64,000 nt of DNA, taken from assembly GCF_011493005.1 (NCBI RefSeq), contig NZ_CP049158.1, positions 806,001 through 870,000 of the forward strand, written 5' to 3'. Numbering within the stretch: the stretch's first letter is position 1; each line of letters begins with the position of its first letter. A program made the translations under genes and the position numbers. The DNA comes from Caballeronia sp. SBC1. GTDB lineage: Bacteria > Pseudomonadota > Gammaproteobacteria > Burkholderiales > Burkholderiaceae. The notes under the pieces are model-generated. The model did no database searches, was not told the DNA's origin, and was given only the letters and a program-made list of their open reading frames with translations. Below, one piece after another: positions 44,427 to 53,347 of this stretch.

Positions 44427-46407
44427 TCTGATCTTGGCCGCAAGCGCACTGTGGTTCGCCGCCGCCATCCTTTCGCCGCTGCGCTCAGTGCGCGTGGTGG
44501 TCCGATATTCGCTGACCGCCGGTTGCGTGCTGGGTGTCGTGGCGTGTCTGCTCGCTTTGCCAACCGCGACGGCGCGCGTCGAATTTCCGTTCGCGCTCGC
44601 GTCGCAGCGAATCGCGTTCAAGCTTGAGCCGTCGGCGCTATGGTTATTGGGCTTTGGTCTTGTACCAGCCATCTTCGCCTGCTGGCTTGGTTCACCGCTC
44701 TCGGGCCGCTCTGGTACATGGTGGATGGGTGCATCGCTGAGCTTGTTGGGTGCGTTGGGCGTGTTCGGCCTGCAAGACGGCATGTCGATGCTCGTCGCCT
44801 GGGAGGTGATGAGCCTGGGTGGAGCGGTGATGCTCGCAGGCGAGCGAGCACGCGATGCCGATGGCAGCTCCGTGCTGCTCATGCTTGCGCTGCTCGAGGT
44901 GGGCGCGATCGCGCTTGTCCTCGCGATCCTGCTGCTCGACCATGCGTCGGGCGGGATCAGCTTCGATGTGATCAGTGCTCATGCGCCCCATGCGTCAGCG
45001 CTTTTGTCGTGGGTGACTGGCGTCGCGCTGCTCGTCGGCTTCGGCGCCAAGCTGGGTCTCATCCCGTTCTATGAGTGGTTCCCGCGCGCGTACTCGAGCG
45101 GCAGCGGTGCAACCGGCGTGCTGTTTTCCGGTGTCGTATTGAACGCCGCCTATTTCGCGTTAAGCCGTGGCTGGAATAGCTGGCTGGGCGTGACGAGCGA
45201 TAGTGGCACCGCATTCGGCCTTGGTGTTGTCGCGATTGCAATCGGCGTGATCAGCGCGGTGCTGGCGATTTTGTTCGCGTTTCAGCAGGACGACTGGAGA
45301 GCGTTGCTCAGCTACTCCTCTGCGGAAAACGCGTCGGTGGCGGTAGCAATGCTCGGTGTGACGCAGCTCTTTCGCAGTGACCATCTGGGCGACCTCGCCG
45401 GACTCGCATGGACCGTCGCGCTGCTTCACCTCGCCGGCCACTCGCTCGCCAAAGGTGCCCTCTTTGTGGTCGCTGACGGCATCCAGGCGTCGACCGGAAA
45501 CTACGATATCGTGCCGCGCGCATGGCTCAAGAATAGCGGCTTCATGCTGGGACTCGGCGCGGTCTTTGCGGTGATGAGCCTCGCCTCGGTTCCACCGCAA
45601 GCGGGGTTCGTCAGTGAATGGTATGTCTTCCAAACGGTGTTTCAAGGCTTCCATCTCTCGGTCTTCACAGGACGCCTCGTACTCGTGCTGGCTGGAGCGG
45701 GTCTTGCGCTAGCGGCAGCGGTAGCGCTCGCTACGTTCGTGAAACTGTTCGGGTTGGGACTCCTGGGCATGCCAGATGTCGACTATGCGCGTCCGGTGCC
45801 GCGACGCAACGCGGCAGTCGTCGGAGTGCTGGGGCTATGCGTGCTCGCAGTGGCCGTCGGTGCACCGCTATGGCTCAACGCACTGGCGAGCGGCGCCCAG
45901 ATGCTGTTCCAGGCCAACAGTCCCCAGGCAATGGTCTCCGGATGGCTGCTGGTACCGTTGACCGACAAGTTCGCTTTCATCTCGCCGTCGAAGCTCATCA
46001 TCGTGATGCCGTTGCTGGCGCTTTTGCCGCTCGCACTCCTGAGGTTCACGAAGACGCGTCCGGTGCGGCGCACAGCGGTCTGGTTCGGCGGCATGACCCC
46101 GAACGGTCGTGAGGCGATGACTACGCCGCTGACATTCTCGAACGCGATGCGCACGTTCTACAGCTTCGTATATCAACCAACAATGAGCACCGAGCGCGAA
46201 CACGAACAGCGTGAATACTTTATCAAGCGGCTGGTTTTTTCCGAAGGCGTGACCGATCTGTTCGAGCGGCATCTGTTCGCGCCGGCGATACGGATCGTGA
46301 CGTGGTCCGCCGAGAACTTGCGCGCATTGCAGTCCGGCAACCTTAATTTCTATCTCGCACTGATCGGAGGATTGCTGGTCGCGATACTGGCGTTGACGCT
46401 GATATAG
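44416..46407 (+). CDS. hyfB: Antiporter-like proton-translocation subunit HyfB (NuoL/HycC family)
   Basis: This 663-residue protein has about sixteen helices with antiporter-family blocks: MLVAWEVMSLGGAVM (with the key Glu), KLGLIPFYEWFPRAYSSGSG, AFQQDDWRALLSYSSAENAS, HSLAKGALFV and PPQAGFVSEWYVFQ. An extended C-terminus, including a last helix at about 640-660, follows the lateral-helix pattern of larger members. The TTG start at 44416 has AGGAGG 5 bases upstream and overlaps the end of the iron-sulfur gene by 11 bp. It closes the riboswitch 2 operon. Confidence 0.85.
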   Translation: MSADLILAASALWFAAAILSPLRSVRVVVRYSLTAGCVLGVVACLLALPTATARVEFPFALASQRIAFKLEPSALWLLGFGLVPAIFACWLGSPLSGRSGTWWMGASLSLLGALGVFGLQDGMSMLVAWEVMSLGGAVMLAGERARDADGSSVLLMLALLEVGAIALVLAILLLDHASGGISFDVISAHAPHASALLSWVTGVALLVGFGAKLGLIPFYEWFPRAYSSGSGATGVLFSGVVLNAAYFALSRGWNSWLGVTSDSGTAFGLGVVAIAIGVISAVLAILFAFQQDDWRALLSYSSAENASVAVAMLGVTQLFRSDHLGDLAGLAWTVALLHLAGHSLAKGALFVVADGIQASTGNYDIVPRAWLKNSGFMLGLGAVFAVMSLASVPPQAGFVSEWYVFQTVFQGFHLSVFTGRLVLVLAGAGLALAAAVALATFVKLFGLGLLGMPDVDYARPVPRRNAAVVGVLGLCVLAVAVGAPLWLNALASGAQMLFQANSPQAMVSGWLLVPLTDKFAFISPSKLIIVMPLLALLPLALLRFTKTRPVRRTAVWFGGMTPNGREAMTTPLTFSNAMRTFYSFVYQPTMSTEREHEQREYFIKRLVFSEGVTDLFERHLFAPAIRIVTWSAENLRALQSGNLNFYLALIGGLLVAILALTLI

Positions 46408-46440
46408 ATCGCCTCAACGAAGGGCCGCGCGCAAGGGCAA

Positions 46441-46875
46441 TCATTCATTCGACTGGTGGTTCAGATGAGTGCGAATACGCTCGGCGAATGATTCGAGCGT
46501 GGCTTGCTCGGCCATGACGCCGGCATGCGGTCGAAGCCGCTGGCCGGCCCATCTGGGAATCACATGAAAATGCACGTGGCCGACGGTCTGGCCGGCCGCG
46601 CGCCCATTCAACTGCGCGATCACGACGCCATCTGGCTGCAGTGCCGCGCGTACCGCGAGCGCCACACGCCGGACCATGCACATACAGGCCTCCGCCGCAG
46701 TATCGGAGAGCTCGAAGATGTCCGTCGCCGTTTCCTTCGGGATGACAAGCACGTGCCCGTCGGACTGGGGCATCAAGTCCATGAACGCGAGCACCGCGTC
46801 GGTTTCGTCTACCTTGATGCACGGTGCTTCTCCCCGAAGGATCCTGGCGAACGCGTTGTTGTGGTCGTATGTCAT
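46441..46875 (-). CDS. HIT-family nucleotide-binding protein
   Basis: This 144-residue protein has the HIT catalytic motif VGHVHFHVIPR and the preceding substrate loop LNGRAAGQTVGH. HIT proteins hydrolyse or transfer nucleotide phosphoramidates and dinucleotides such as AppppA or adenosine phosphoramidates. Start 46875 is preferred over 46890. It is convergent with the hydrogenase-4-like operon and divergent from riboswitch 3. It shares that riboswitch's promoter region but is not in its transcript. Confidence 0.85.
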   Translation of the reverse strand: MTYDHNNAFARILRGEAPCIKVDETDAVLAFMDLMPQSDGHVLVIPKETATDIFELSDTAAEACMCMVRRVALAVRAALQPDGVVIAQLNGRAAGQTVGHVHFHVIPRWAGQRLRPHAGVMAEQATLESFAERIRTHLNHQSNE

Positions 46876-46899
46876 GACTTCTCTTGGCACATGCCGCTG

Positions 46900-46928
46900 T
46901 TGCGTTGCGCAATTTTAGTCCGTAAAAT
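46900..46928 (+). promoter_or_regulatory. Promoter-like sequence for riboswitch 3
   Basis: TTGCGT (46900-46905) and TAAAAT (46923-46928) are separated by 17 bp. A start near 46935 would place the third aptamer at the transcript's 5' end. It lies just upstream of the divergent HIT gene's start. Confidence 0.5.
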
Positions 46929-46938
46929 CCGCGTTTCT

Positions 46939-46990
46939 GGAGATGGCATTCCTCCAAACAACCGCCGATCCTTCGGCTGATGATGCCTAC
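46939..46990 (+). ncRNA. Fluoride riboswitch (crcB motif), copy 3
   Basis: The aptamer shows GGAG/CTCC as P1 with ATGGCATTC between, then AACC, the short second helix GCCG/CGGC, CTGATGATGCCTAC, and the GGCAT/ATGCC pseudoknot. It precedes the CLC-F antiporter gene by 82 bases. A direct link between this RNA class and fluoride exporters is established, so this assignment is strong. Confidence 0.92.
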
Positions 46991-47017
46991 GAGTTCCTGG
47001 GTGCAGGAGGTCGTAGG
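46986..47017 (+). promoter_or_regulatory. Riboswitch 3 expression-platform hairpin
   Basis: CCTACGA (46986-46992), which includes the aptamer's 3' end, pairs with TCGTAGG (47011-47017), stacked on an inner TCCTG/CAGGA stem (46995-46999 with 47004-47008). There is no T tract, so control may be translational or Rho-dependent. The hairpin competes with the pseudoknot strand ATGCC, at least in part. Confidence 0.6.
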
Positions 47018-47042
47018 TCGTCCGTGCGACGTCCTGTCGCCC

Positions 47043-47065
47043 AGGTTTGATGTTCTATCAAACCT
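47043..47065 (+). promoter_or_regulatory. Hairpin occluding the CLC-F translation start region
   Basis: AGGTTTGAT (47043-47051) and ATCAAACCT (47057-47065) form a perfect 9-bp stem with a 5-base loop, 8 bp before ATG 47073. The only AGG-like ribosome site is inside the stem. It may set low basal translation of the antiporter. Confidence 0.5.
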
Positions 47066-47072
47066 AGAAATT

Positions 47073-48392
47073 ATGAAACGTCTCAAGTCTGTCGAGCAGA
47101 TCGCCATGGTGCCGTATCTGGCGCGCTGGCTGCTGCTTTCCTCCGTGCTCGGCACCCTGGCCGGGTCTGCCTCCGCGCTTTTCCTCTTCGCATTGGATCG
47201 CGCCACCAATACACGATTGGATCATCCGTGGCTCGTCTGGTTGCTGCCGCTCGCAGGGTTTCTGACCGGCTGGGTCTATCACCGCATTGGCAAGAGCGTC
47301 GAGGGCGGCAACAACCTGTTGATCGACGAGATTCATGATCCGCAGAAGATCGTGCCCAAGCGCATGGCGCCGCTCGTGTTGGTCGCCACGGTGATCACCC
47401 ACTTGTTCGGCGGCTCCGCGGGCCGCGAGGGCACAGCGGTCCAGATGGGCGGGGCACTGGCTGACCGGGTCACGCACCTTCTCGATCTGGGTCGGGAGGA
47501 CCGTCGCATCTTGCTGATGGCTGGCATTGCAGCGGGCTTTTCATCGGTCTTCGGCACGCCTCTCGCCGGCGCGATCTTCGGCCTCGAGGTGCTCGCGATC
47601 GGCCGCCTGCGCTATGACGCGTTGCTCGCGTGTCTCGCCGCGTCTGTCGTGGCCGATGCGGTATGCCGTCTGTGGGGCATTCACCATACCGTGTATGCGA
47701 TCCCGTTCGTGCCACCCGTCACGGCCCTTGGGTTTGGATCGGCGATCGTTGCCGGTATCGCATTCGGGGTGGTGGGGATGCTCTTTGCCGACTCAACACA
47801 CGCGTTGTCGGCCCTTATCAAACGCAAGATCGCCTATGCGCCTTTCCGGCCCGTGGCGGGCGGTGCCGTGGTGGCGATTTTCGCCACCGTCCTGAACGTT
47901 CCGCAGTACCTGGGTCTCGGGATACCGACCATCGTGCAAGCCTTCAACGGTCCATTGCCAGTCTATGATTTTGCCGGAAAATTCGGTTTCACCGTAGTGA
48001 CCCTTGCGTCAGGATTCAAGGGCGGCGAGGTGACTCCACTCTTCTATATTGGCGCCACGCTTGGCAACGCACTAGGCCACGTCCTCGCGTTGCCGATACC
48101 GGTGCTCGCGGGGCTGGGCTTTGTCGCCGTGTTCGCTGGTGCGGCAAACACCCCGATCGCGTCGACGGTGATGGCCATCGAACTCTTTGGTCCTCAGATC
48201 GGGGTGTATGCCGCATTGGCGTGCGTAGTCAGTTACCTCTTCTCCGGTCACACGGGCATTTATCGCGCGCAACGGGTCGGCCACGCAAAACATCCGCTCA
48301 TTCCAGCCGGCATGCGCTTGGCCGATATCCCTGCCTGGCGCCGCGCGCGCCGCAAGGCCCCGACTGTCTCCACGCAATCCGGAAGCCCTTGA
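47073..48392 (+). CDS. clcF: CLC-F type fluoride/proton antiporter
   Basis: This 439-residue CLC-family protein has about ten to eleven membrane segments. Selectivity positions are unlike chloride CLCs: GNNLL at 79-83 replaces the GSGIP filter. GREGTAVQMGG (117-127) holds the external gate glutamate E119, and GGEVTPLFYIGA is the later anion-site block. These are the features of fluoride-specific CLC-F antiporters, which export fluoride using the proton gradient. The start at 47073 lies after the leader hairpin. The gene follows fluoride riboswitch 3. Confidence 0.9.
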   Translation: MKRLKSVEQIAMVPYLARWLLLSSVLGTLAGSASALFLFALDRATNTRLDHPWLVWLLPLAGFLTGWVYHRIGKSVEGGNNLLIDEIHDPQKIVPKRMAPLVLVATVITHLFGGSAGREGTAVQMGGALADRVTHLLDLGREDRRILLMAGIAAGFSSVFGTPLAGAIFGLEVLAIGRLRYDALLACLAASVVADAVCRLWGIHHTVYAIPFVPPVTALGFGSAIVAGIAFGVVGMLFADSTHALSALIKRKIAYAPFRPVAGGAVVAIFATVLNVPQYLGLGIPTIVQAFNGPLPVYDFAGKFGFTVVTLASGFKGGEVTPLFYIGATLGNALGHVLALPIPVLAGLGFVAVFAGAANTPIASTVMAIELFGPQIGVYAALACVVSYLFSGHTGIYRAQRVGHAKHPLIPAGMRLADIPAWRRARRKAPTVSTQSGSP

Positions 48393-48762
48393 ACACTTTT
48401 CGGGTCAACGCGATACGTCATACGTCACGCCTCAGCTGATTTAGTATCGTCTGTATTTTCACCCTTGTCGAAAGCGCTCGTCCAACACGCTTAACTCTCC
48501 GAGCGTGTTGCACTTCGCTATCAAGCCGCGAGATGGCCCGGCAGCATAATAGGTTCGGCAAGATCCACACGGACTTCGAGCAGCGTTGCGTGTGTTGAGC
48601 GCAGCATGGCATCAATGGCAGGTCTCAGCTCGGCAGGGCTTGTACAGCGCGACCCTATTGCGCCGCACGCAGTCGCAATCTGCGCTCATCAAGCGCGCGG
48701 ATCTCGTTAAGCGGCCTTCGTTGTGGAGCTTTCGTCAAGCCGCCTTCGTTGTGCCGCCTTCG
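48393..48762. other. Intergenic region without a recognised gene
   Basis: This 370-bp gap separates the CLC-F gene and the convergent sulfotransferase gene. I see no convincing reading frame or strong terminator. It marks the right end of the fluoride island. Confidence 0.55.
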
Positions 48763-49560
48763 TTATGCAGTCGCGTATCCCAGTTGTGTCGCCGTTGTTC
48801 CCGCAAGAGTGAGGAGTTTGTCGCCGCCCGTCGACGCATCAGGTACGACATAGAGATCGGCAATATCGGTAACAGGATCACTGAACGGCGTCGGGGCACT
48901 ACGCTGAGACATAAGAAAATCGCTTATTGGTGACGCATCCGCCAGGCCAAGAAACTGCCCGATACTTGCCGCCGTCGTGCCCGGGTCCTCAATCACAGTG
49001 CGATACGAAACGGTCAGGCCCTGGCCTTGAGGGATCTGTGCGAAAAATTCGATGATCTCGCCCACATATTGCTCCCACACTCGAATCCCATCTTCGATAG
49101 ATCCAATCCAGTGCTTGTGCAGCAGCGAATTGGCAACGTGGCGAGGATCGCGATGGATATGAATGAAGCGCGCTTGCGGTAGCAACTCGCGTATCAAGCC
49201 AAGACACGATCCCGATCGTGGCAGGCGTTCGATCGAACCCGTCCGGCCGGACAGCACGGTGGGGTCGGCATACGACGGATGCTTGTCTCCCCAGATAGGC
49301 GCCGTTATCTCGAGTTCCTCGCGATAAAAACGTTCGACCCACGCGCCAAGCGTGCGACGGCTGAAGTCGGAAAAGCGATCGCGACAGGCCGGACTCAGCA
49401 AGTCAGGACGATTGGCGCCAACGTCCAAAGCGTCTTTGAGTAACGCGAAGATCCGACACTCATTGGTCAGTTGAATGAGCGGATGCGCGTTCAGGACGGA
49501 GCAAAGAAAGGTCGTTCCAGACCGGGGCGAGCCAACAACGAAAAGCGGGACCGGTTCCAT
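48763..49560 (-). CDS. Sulfotransferase-family protein
   Basis: This 265-residue protein has a PAPS-binding 5' phosphosulfate motif GSPRSGTTFL (10-19) and the 3' phosphate motif IHRDPRHVANSLL (around 135). It probably transfers sulfate from PAPS to a carbohydrate, lipid or peptide. Start 49560 is chosen because AGGAGGACAA directly precedes it; the frame stays open for another 555 bases upstream, but without conserved sequence. No obvious substrate-providing neighbour is present. Confidence 0.83.
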   Translation of the reverse strand: MEPVPLFVVGSPRSGTTFLCSVLNAHPLIQLTNECRIFALLKDALDVGANRPDLLSPACRDRFSDFSRRTLGAWVERFYREELEITAPIWGDKHPSYADPTVLSGRTGSIERLPRSGSCLGLIRELLPQARFIHIHRDPRHVANSLLHKHWIGSIEDGIRVWEQYVGEIIEFFAQIPQGQGLTVSYRTVIEDPGTTAASIGQFLGLADASPISDFLMSQRSAPTPFSDPVTDIADLYVVPDASTGGDKLLTLAGTTATQLGYATA

Positions 49561-49794
49561 TTGTCCTCCTGACGATTGTTCTGGTTCCAAGCATACGCAA
49601 CGCAGATGGCACAAACCTGACATACCCATGACGTTCCCGCCAAACTCGGCTTTCTTGGACGTTCGTACGGGCCGCGTAGCGAGGTAGTCAGACTGGTCGC
49701 TACGAACTGCGGCTCGCAAGGCAATGTTGACAATCCTGCCGCGGCCTCGGGTCTGAAAGTGTGCGAGGGTGGCGCGGCTTAGCAGCAGATCAGC

Positions 49795-50062
49795 ATGTGC
49801 GGCCGCGTGATCGGCGAATGGATGGGCGTGCTGATTCTTTCGAACAGGCAAGCCATTCTGGAACCGACGCTCACCGAAATGCGCAAGCGTCGGGAAATCG
49901 TAAGCAACTAGATCGCACGCGAAGATCTGCTTGAATGGGTTGAGCCTGCGGGCGGCATGGTTTGCTTTCCGCGCGTGCGATCCGAAGCAATAGGAGGCAC
50001 CGACGCGTCTTATCGCCGGCTGATGGAAGAGCAGGGGGCTCGAGATGTCCGACCGGTACACT
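49795..50062 (+). pseudogene. Decayed PLP-dependent aminotransferase (C-terminal part)
   Basis: The frame through 49810 reads SNRQAILEPTLTEMRKRREIVSN, then an in-frame TAG at 49909-49911. It continues IAREDLLEWVEPAGGMVCFPRVRS. This matches the C-terminal end of class I/II aminotransferases (AIL-R-L-R-NR-IV-WI-RE-LL-WV-PAGGVVCFPR). The stop sits exactly where relatives have tryptophan, as a TGG to TAG change would give. Upstream the frame is broken again and no N-terminal PLP domain is found, so the gene is dead. It lies beside a truncated DUF1697 gene. Confidence 0.6.
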
Positions 50063-50344
50063 GCAGGCTGGCCGACCCGCGCGGAGTAGGAAGCGGGGCT
50101 CAAGGGCATCTCCACGGCTTTGCGGGGCTGAGCGGGCGACTATTTCCACTCGCCCTTGACTTCCATACGCGTCCTGTCCATTCGACAACTTCTTCCGACC
50201 GCACGCTTGACCGGTCGGAACACCTTCTCAGGAACTTGGGGTGTTATCGCGATGCTAAACTGCATCGCATTTCCCACACCCGCGTTACGTTCGTCGTCGG
50301 CTAGCGGTTCGATCAGGTTTTATTCTTGCATCGCAAAGGCCAAA

Positions 50345-50590
50345 ATGAATAAACACATTGCTTTCTTTCGTAACTTGAATCTCGGTCGGCCGAATTGCCC
50401 TACTAAGGTCCAGTTCGAGGAAGCGTTCCTAGCTGCAGGCGCGGTATCGGCGTCTTCGTTCCTGACAAATGGAACGATGGTCTTCACAACAAGCTCTGGC
50501 AGACAATCGCAAAGGGTGTTCAACAGTGCTTGCGAGATACTTCGTCGAACGTGCCTCCCGCTCTTTTTGAGCGGAGCATTTCCAGTGTAG
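50345..50590 (+). pseudogene. DUF1697 protein, truncated
   Basis: This 81-residue frame begins MNKHIAFFRNLNLGRPNCPT and continues to FLTNGTMVF, the N-terminal half of DUF1697 proteins, which usually have about 180 residues. The reading then diverges and stops. So it is likely a truncated remnant. The start at ATG 50345 is conserved. It is next to an aminotransferase remnant, which makes this a small degradation zone. Confidence 0.6.
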
Positions 50591-50620
50591 AGTTGAGCAC
50601 CCTCGACTTGAGTTTCGCCC

Positions 50621-51142
50621 ATGTCCGAACCCACGCCCGATCAAGCCTGTCAGGAGACCGCTCGTCTCGTGCTTCGGATGGATGCAGCCATTTCGGCATT
50701 CCGGGCAGGGCAGAAGTCAGGGGTGCAAGCACTCGATGCGGCGAGCCAGATTGTTGCCCGTGTTTCGCGTTCGAGCGGCAGCGTGCCAGTAAGTGGGACG
50801 CGCCAAACGGAGCGTCGTGTGCCTCGTCGACCCAACAAGGTGGAACTCGCCATCCTCACAGCGCTTGCGGACACATACGGCGCCGAAATGCTGACCAATT
50901 CCTCCCTTGGCTACGTTTTGCGTGTCTTTGCCAGGTACGGCGGCGTCGCGCTCGTGCAGCGGCTGCTGTTGGGTGAGTCGGCATCAGATCAGCAGCTTTC
51001 AATGATGCTCACGGCGGCCCGTATCGCGCTTGCCCAAATCTCGACCATCTTCCCGGATGTGTTCTTCGCGGATGCCAACGCTGTCATTGTCGGCTTTCGA
51101 CCACGGCCGCCGGCGGGATTTTTCGCAAAGGGCGGAAGCTAA
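50621..51142 (+). CDS. Hypothetical protein
   Basis: I do not recognise this 173-residue frame. It is polar and Ala/Arg-rich with helical N-terminal segments (about 8-50), a basic linker (RQTERRVPRRPNKVE) and a predicted helical core with GYVLRVFARYGGVALVQRLLLG. There is no signal peptide or membrane segment. A few conserved-looking C-terminal prolines (RPRPPAGFF) end the protein. Its ribosome site is weak. It stands alone on the + strand. Confidence 0.45.
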   Translation: MSEPTPDQACQETARLVLRMDAAISAFRAGQKSGVQALDAASQIVARVSRSSGSVPVSGTRQTERRVPRRPNKVELAILTALADTYGAEMLTNSSLGYVLRVFARYGGVALVQRLLLGESASDQQLSMMLTAARIALAQISTIFPDVFFADANAVIVGFRPRPPAGFFAKGGS

Positions 51143-51394
51143 ATCAGCGAGAATATTCGTGTACGGAGCGGGCGTCACAGCCACGGCCAGTGACCTGCAC
51201 ATAAAATCACGCGGGCAGTGAAGCCGTGCAGTCGGCGCTAAAATAGCTGCCTTCGAAATGCGTGGCCTCTCCAACGCCAAACCATACGATTCGGTCGTTC
51301 ATATAGCATAGCGGCCAAGGCATCTCTCATTCTCACGGCGGCCCAAATTAATCTCACTGACGGCGTTCTCGGCGCTAGCCTTCATGCGCTCAAT

Positions 51395-52132
51395 TTGCCC
51401 GAAATACTCGGAGTCGTTGTCGCTCTCGTGCTTGGCGGCATGGTCAAAGGGATCGTCAGCATTGGCGTGCCGCTCGTGGCAATGCCAATATTGAGTCAAT
51501 TCTTGCCGATCAAGCAGGCGGTGCTTCTTCTCTCAATGCCGATCATTCTCGGCAATATCCCGCAAGCGCTGGAAGGCGGCGAGATGCTACCCACGGTTCG
51601 CCGTATTGCGGCTCCGCTTATTGGCACCGTCCTGGGAAATATCGTGGGCGTGACGGTCTTGATCTCGCTGGCACCGCATCGCGCGCAAGCAGCGGCCGGT
51701 GGCCTGTTGATGCTTGCCGCGCTTTTGTTGCTTGCGGCGCCGAGGCTCACGTTTTCGCCTGCATTGGCCAAGCCCGCTGGCTTTGTGTTTGGGTTTGGCG
51801 CGGCCGTGATGGAAAGTATTGCGTCGGTTCCGGGCCCTTTGCTCGCGATGTACCTGATCGCGACAGGTGCAACAGGCAAGGCATTTACGAAACAGATTGC
51901 GATCATCCTCGTCGTGTCGATTCTTACCCTGATCCTCACTTTCAGCGGAGGCGCTCATACGAGCCTGACGGACATTGCTATTTCGACCGCGGCGAGTGTT
52001 CCCGTCATTATCGGCATCATGCTTGTGCGCCCGCTTCGCGACAAACTGCCGCCCGGCGCATTCCGAATCCTGGTGCTGCTTTTTGTACTTGCCGCTGCGT
52101 TTCAAATGATCTGGAAATCACACGTCTTGTAG
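51395..52132 (+). CDS. TSUP-family (TauE/SafE) membrane permease
   Basis: This 245-residue protein has about eight membrane segments and the pattern of the TauE/SafE/TSUP family, which exports or imports sulfite, sulfoacetate and other organosulfur anions. The N-terminal repeat GGMVKGIVSIGVPLVAMPIL and a related repeat around GFGAAVMESIASVPGPLLAMYL are typical. The start is a TTG at 51395; no ATG fits the frame upstream. It does not neighbour a sulfur-catabolic enzyme except the sulfotransferase 2 kb away. Substrate unproven. Confidence 0.78.
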   Translation: MPEILGVVVALVLGGMVKGIVSIGVPLVAMPILSQFLPIKQAVLLLSMPIILGNIPQALEGGEMLPTVRRIAAPLIGTVLGNIVGVTVLISLAPHRAQAAAGGLLMLAALLLLAAPRLTFSPALAKPAGFVFGFGAAVMESIASVPGPLLAMYLIATGATGKAFTKQIAIILVVSILTLILTFSGGAHTSLTDIAISTAASVPVIIGIMLVRPLRDKLPPGAFRILVLLFVLAAAFQMIWKSHVL

Positions 52133-52342
52133 GGTTCGGGTCTTAGAGGTCGTCGACCCTGCAACAGCGAATGTCTCAATGTTGGCGGTTCAGTCGGCCC
52201 GAACATCGGCATTTCGAGTATCTGCTTTGGATCCGTAGGAGAGGACGCTACGGCAAGTATTACAGCTTGCCGAGCTCAATGGCGTCCGTCATTCTTTCGA
52301 ATTGGACGCAATGAGATTGCAGGCAAACAGGCTTAGCTCCGT

Positions 52343-53347
52343 CTATTGGATCCTGATGACAACCTTGCCCTTTACCCGTCCTGTTTCCACGTAAGCCAAA
52401 GCCTCTTCGGTTGACTCGAATGGGAAAACCTGATCGATCACGGGCCTTATTTCACCTGCCTCGATAAGCGTAGCGATCTCGCTCAGTTGGCCTCCATCAG
52501 GTCGCATGAAAAGAAATGAATAGCTGACGTCACAACTTTTCGCCGCTTTTCGGATGCGATAGCTCAGAAAGCGCATCACCGTTTTCAGGAACCAGGACGC
52601 ACCCATCTCTTTAGCAAAATCCGGATCAGGCGGCCCGGCGATCCCGATGAGTTTGCCGCCCGGCTTGAGTACTTTCAGCGACTTCTCCTGAGCTACTCCA
52701 CCCTGCGTGTCCAGTACTAAGTCGTAGTCCTTAAGGATGGCTGAAAAATCGTCCTTCTTGTAATCGACGACGATATCCGCACCGAGGCCCTTCACCAGTT
52801 CGATATTCCGCGCGCTCGTAGTCGTTGCAACAGTCGCGCCCACATGCTTCGCCAATTGAATGGCAAACGTACCAACGCCGCCCGAGCCAGCATGGATGAG
52901 CACTTTCTGCCCTTTCTTGAGTTGGCCTTTTTCGATCAGCGCCTGCCAGGCAGTCAATCCCACCAACGGGATTGAAGCTGCTTCCTCCATCGTGAGTGTT
53001 GTGGGCTTGAGGGCTACGCCATCCTCTTTGACCGCAATGAATTCCGCGAAAGTGCCGATGCGATCCTTGTGCGGCCGAGCATAGACCTCATCGCCCGGTT
53101 TGAATCGCCGTACGCGCGATCCGACGCTAACAACCACCCCGGCCAGATCGTTGCCCAAAATCAGCGGCAAACGATAGGGCAAAATCAGCTTGAACTCTCC
53201 GTCCCTGATCTTTGAATCGAGCGGGTTCACGCTTGCGGCGTGGATCTGGATCAATACGTCGTCTTCCCGTGGTTCCGGGACCGGCATATCGCCGGCCCGT
53301 ATGCCATTCTTGCGTCCATATCGATCGACGACGAATGCCTTCATCAT
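52343..53347 (-). CDS. NADP-dependent quinone oxidoreductase-like (zinc-less MDR)
   Basis: This 334-residue medium-chain oxidoreductase has the NADP loop AGSGGVGTFAIQLAKHVGA (about 154-172) and no cysteine or histidine zinc ligands, as in quinone oxidoreductase/enone reductase members. The substrate pocket block ILGNDLAGVVVSVG is present. It probably reduces quinones or alpha-beta-unsaturated carbonyls. It is on the minus strand with an SDR gene 336 bp upstream. Confidence 0.84.
   Translation of the reverse strand: MMKAFVVDRYGRKNGIRAGDMPVPEPREDDVLIQIHAASVNPLDSKIRDGEFKLILPYRLPLILGNDLAGVVVSVGSRVRRFKPGDEVYARPHKDRIGTFAEFIAVKEDGVALKPTTLTMEEAASIPLVGLTAWQALIEKGQLKKGQKVLIHAGSGGVGTFAIQLAKHVGATVATTTSARNIELVKGLGADIVVDYKKDDFSAILKDYDLVLDTQGGVAQEKSLKVLKPGGKLIGIAGPPDPDFAKEMGASWFLKTVMRFLSYRIRKAAKSCDVSYSFLFMRPDGGQLSEIATLIEAGEIRPVIDQVFPFESTEEALAYVETGRVKGKVVIRIQ

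Noticed and set aside
38996..46407. A functional hydrogenase-4 or formate hydrogenlyase
   Set aside because: The large subunit lacks all four [NiFe] cysteine ligands, and no formate dehydrogenase or hyp maturation genes are in the window.
49561..50115. 185-residue N-terminal extension of the sulfotransferase
   Set aside because: The PAPS-binding motif begins 10 residues after 49560, where AGGAGG precedes the ATG; the extension is antisense to the aminotransferase remnant.
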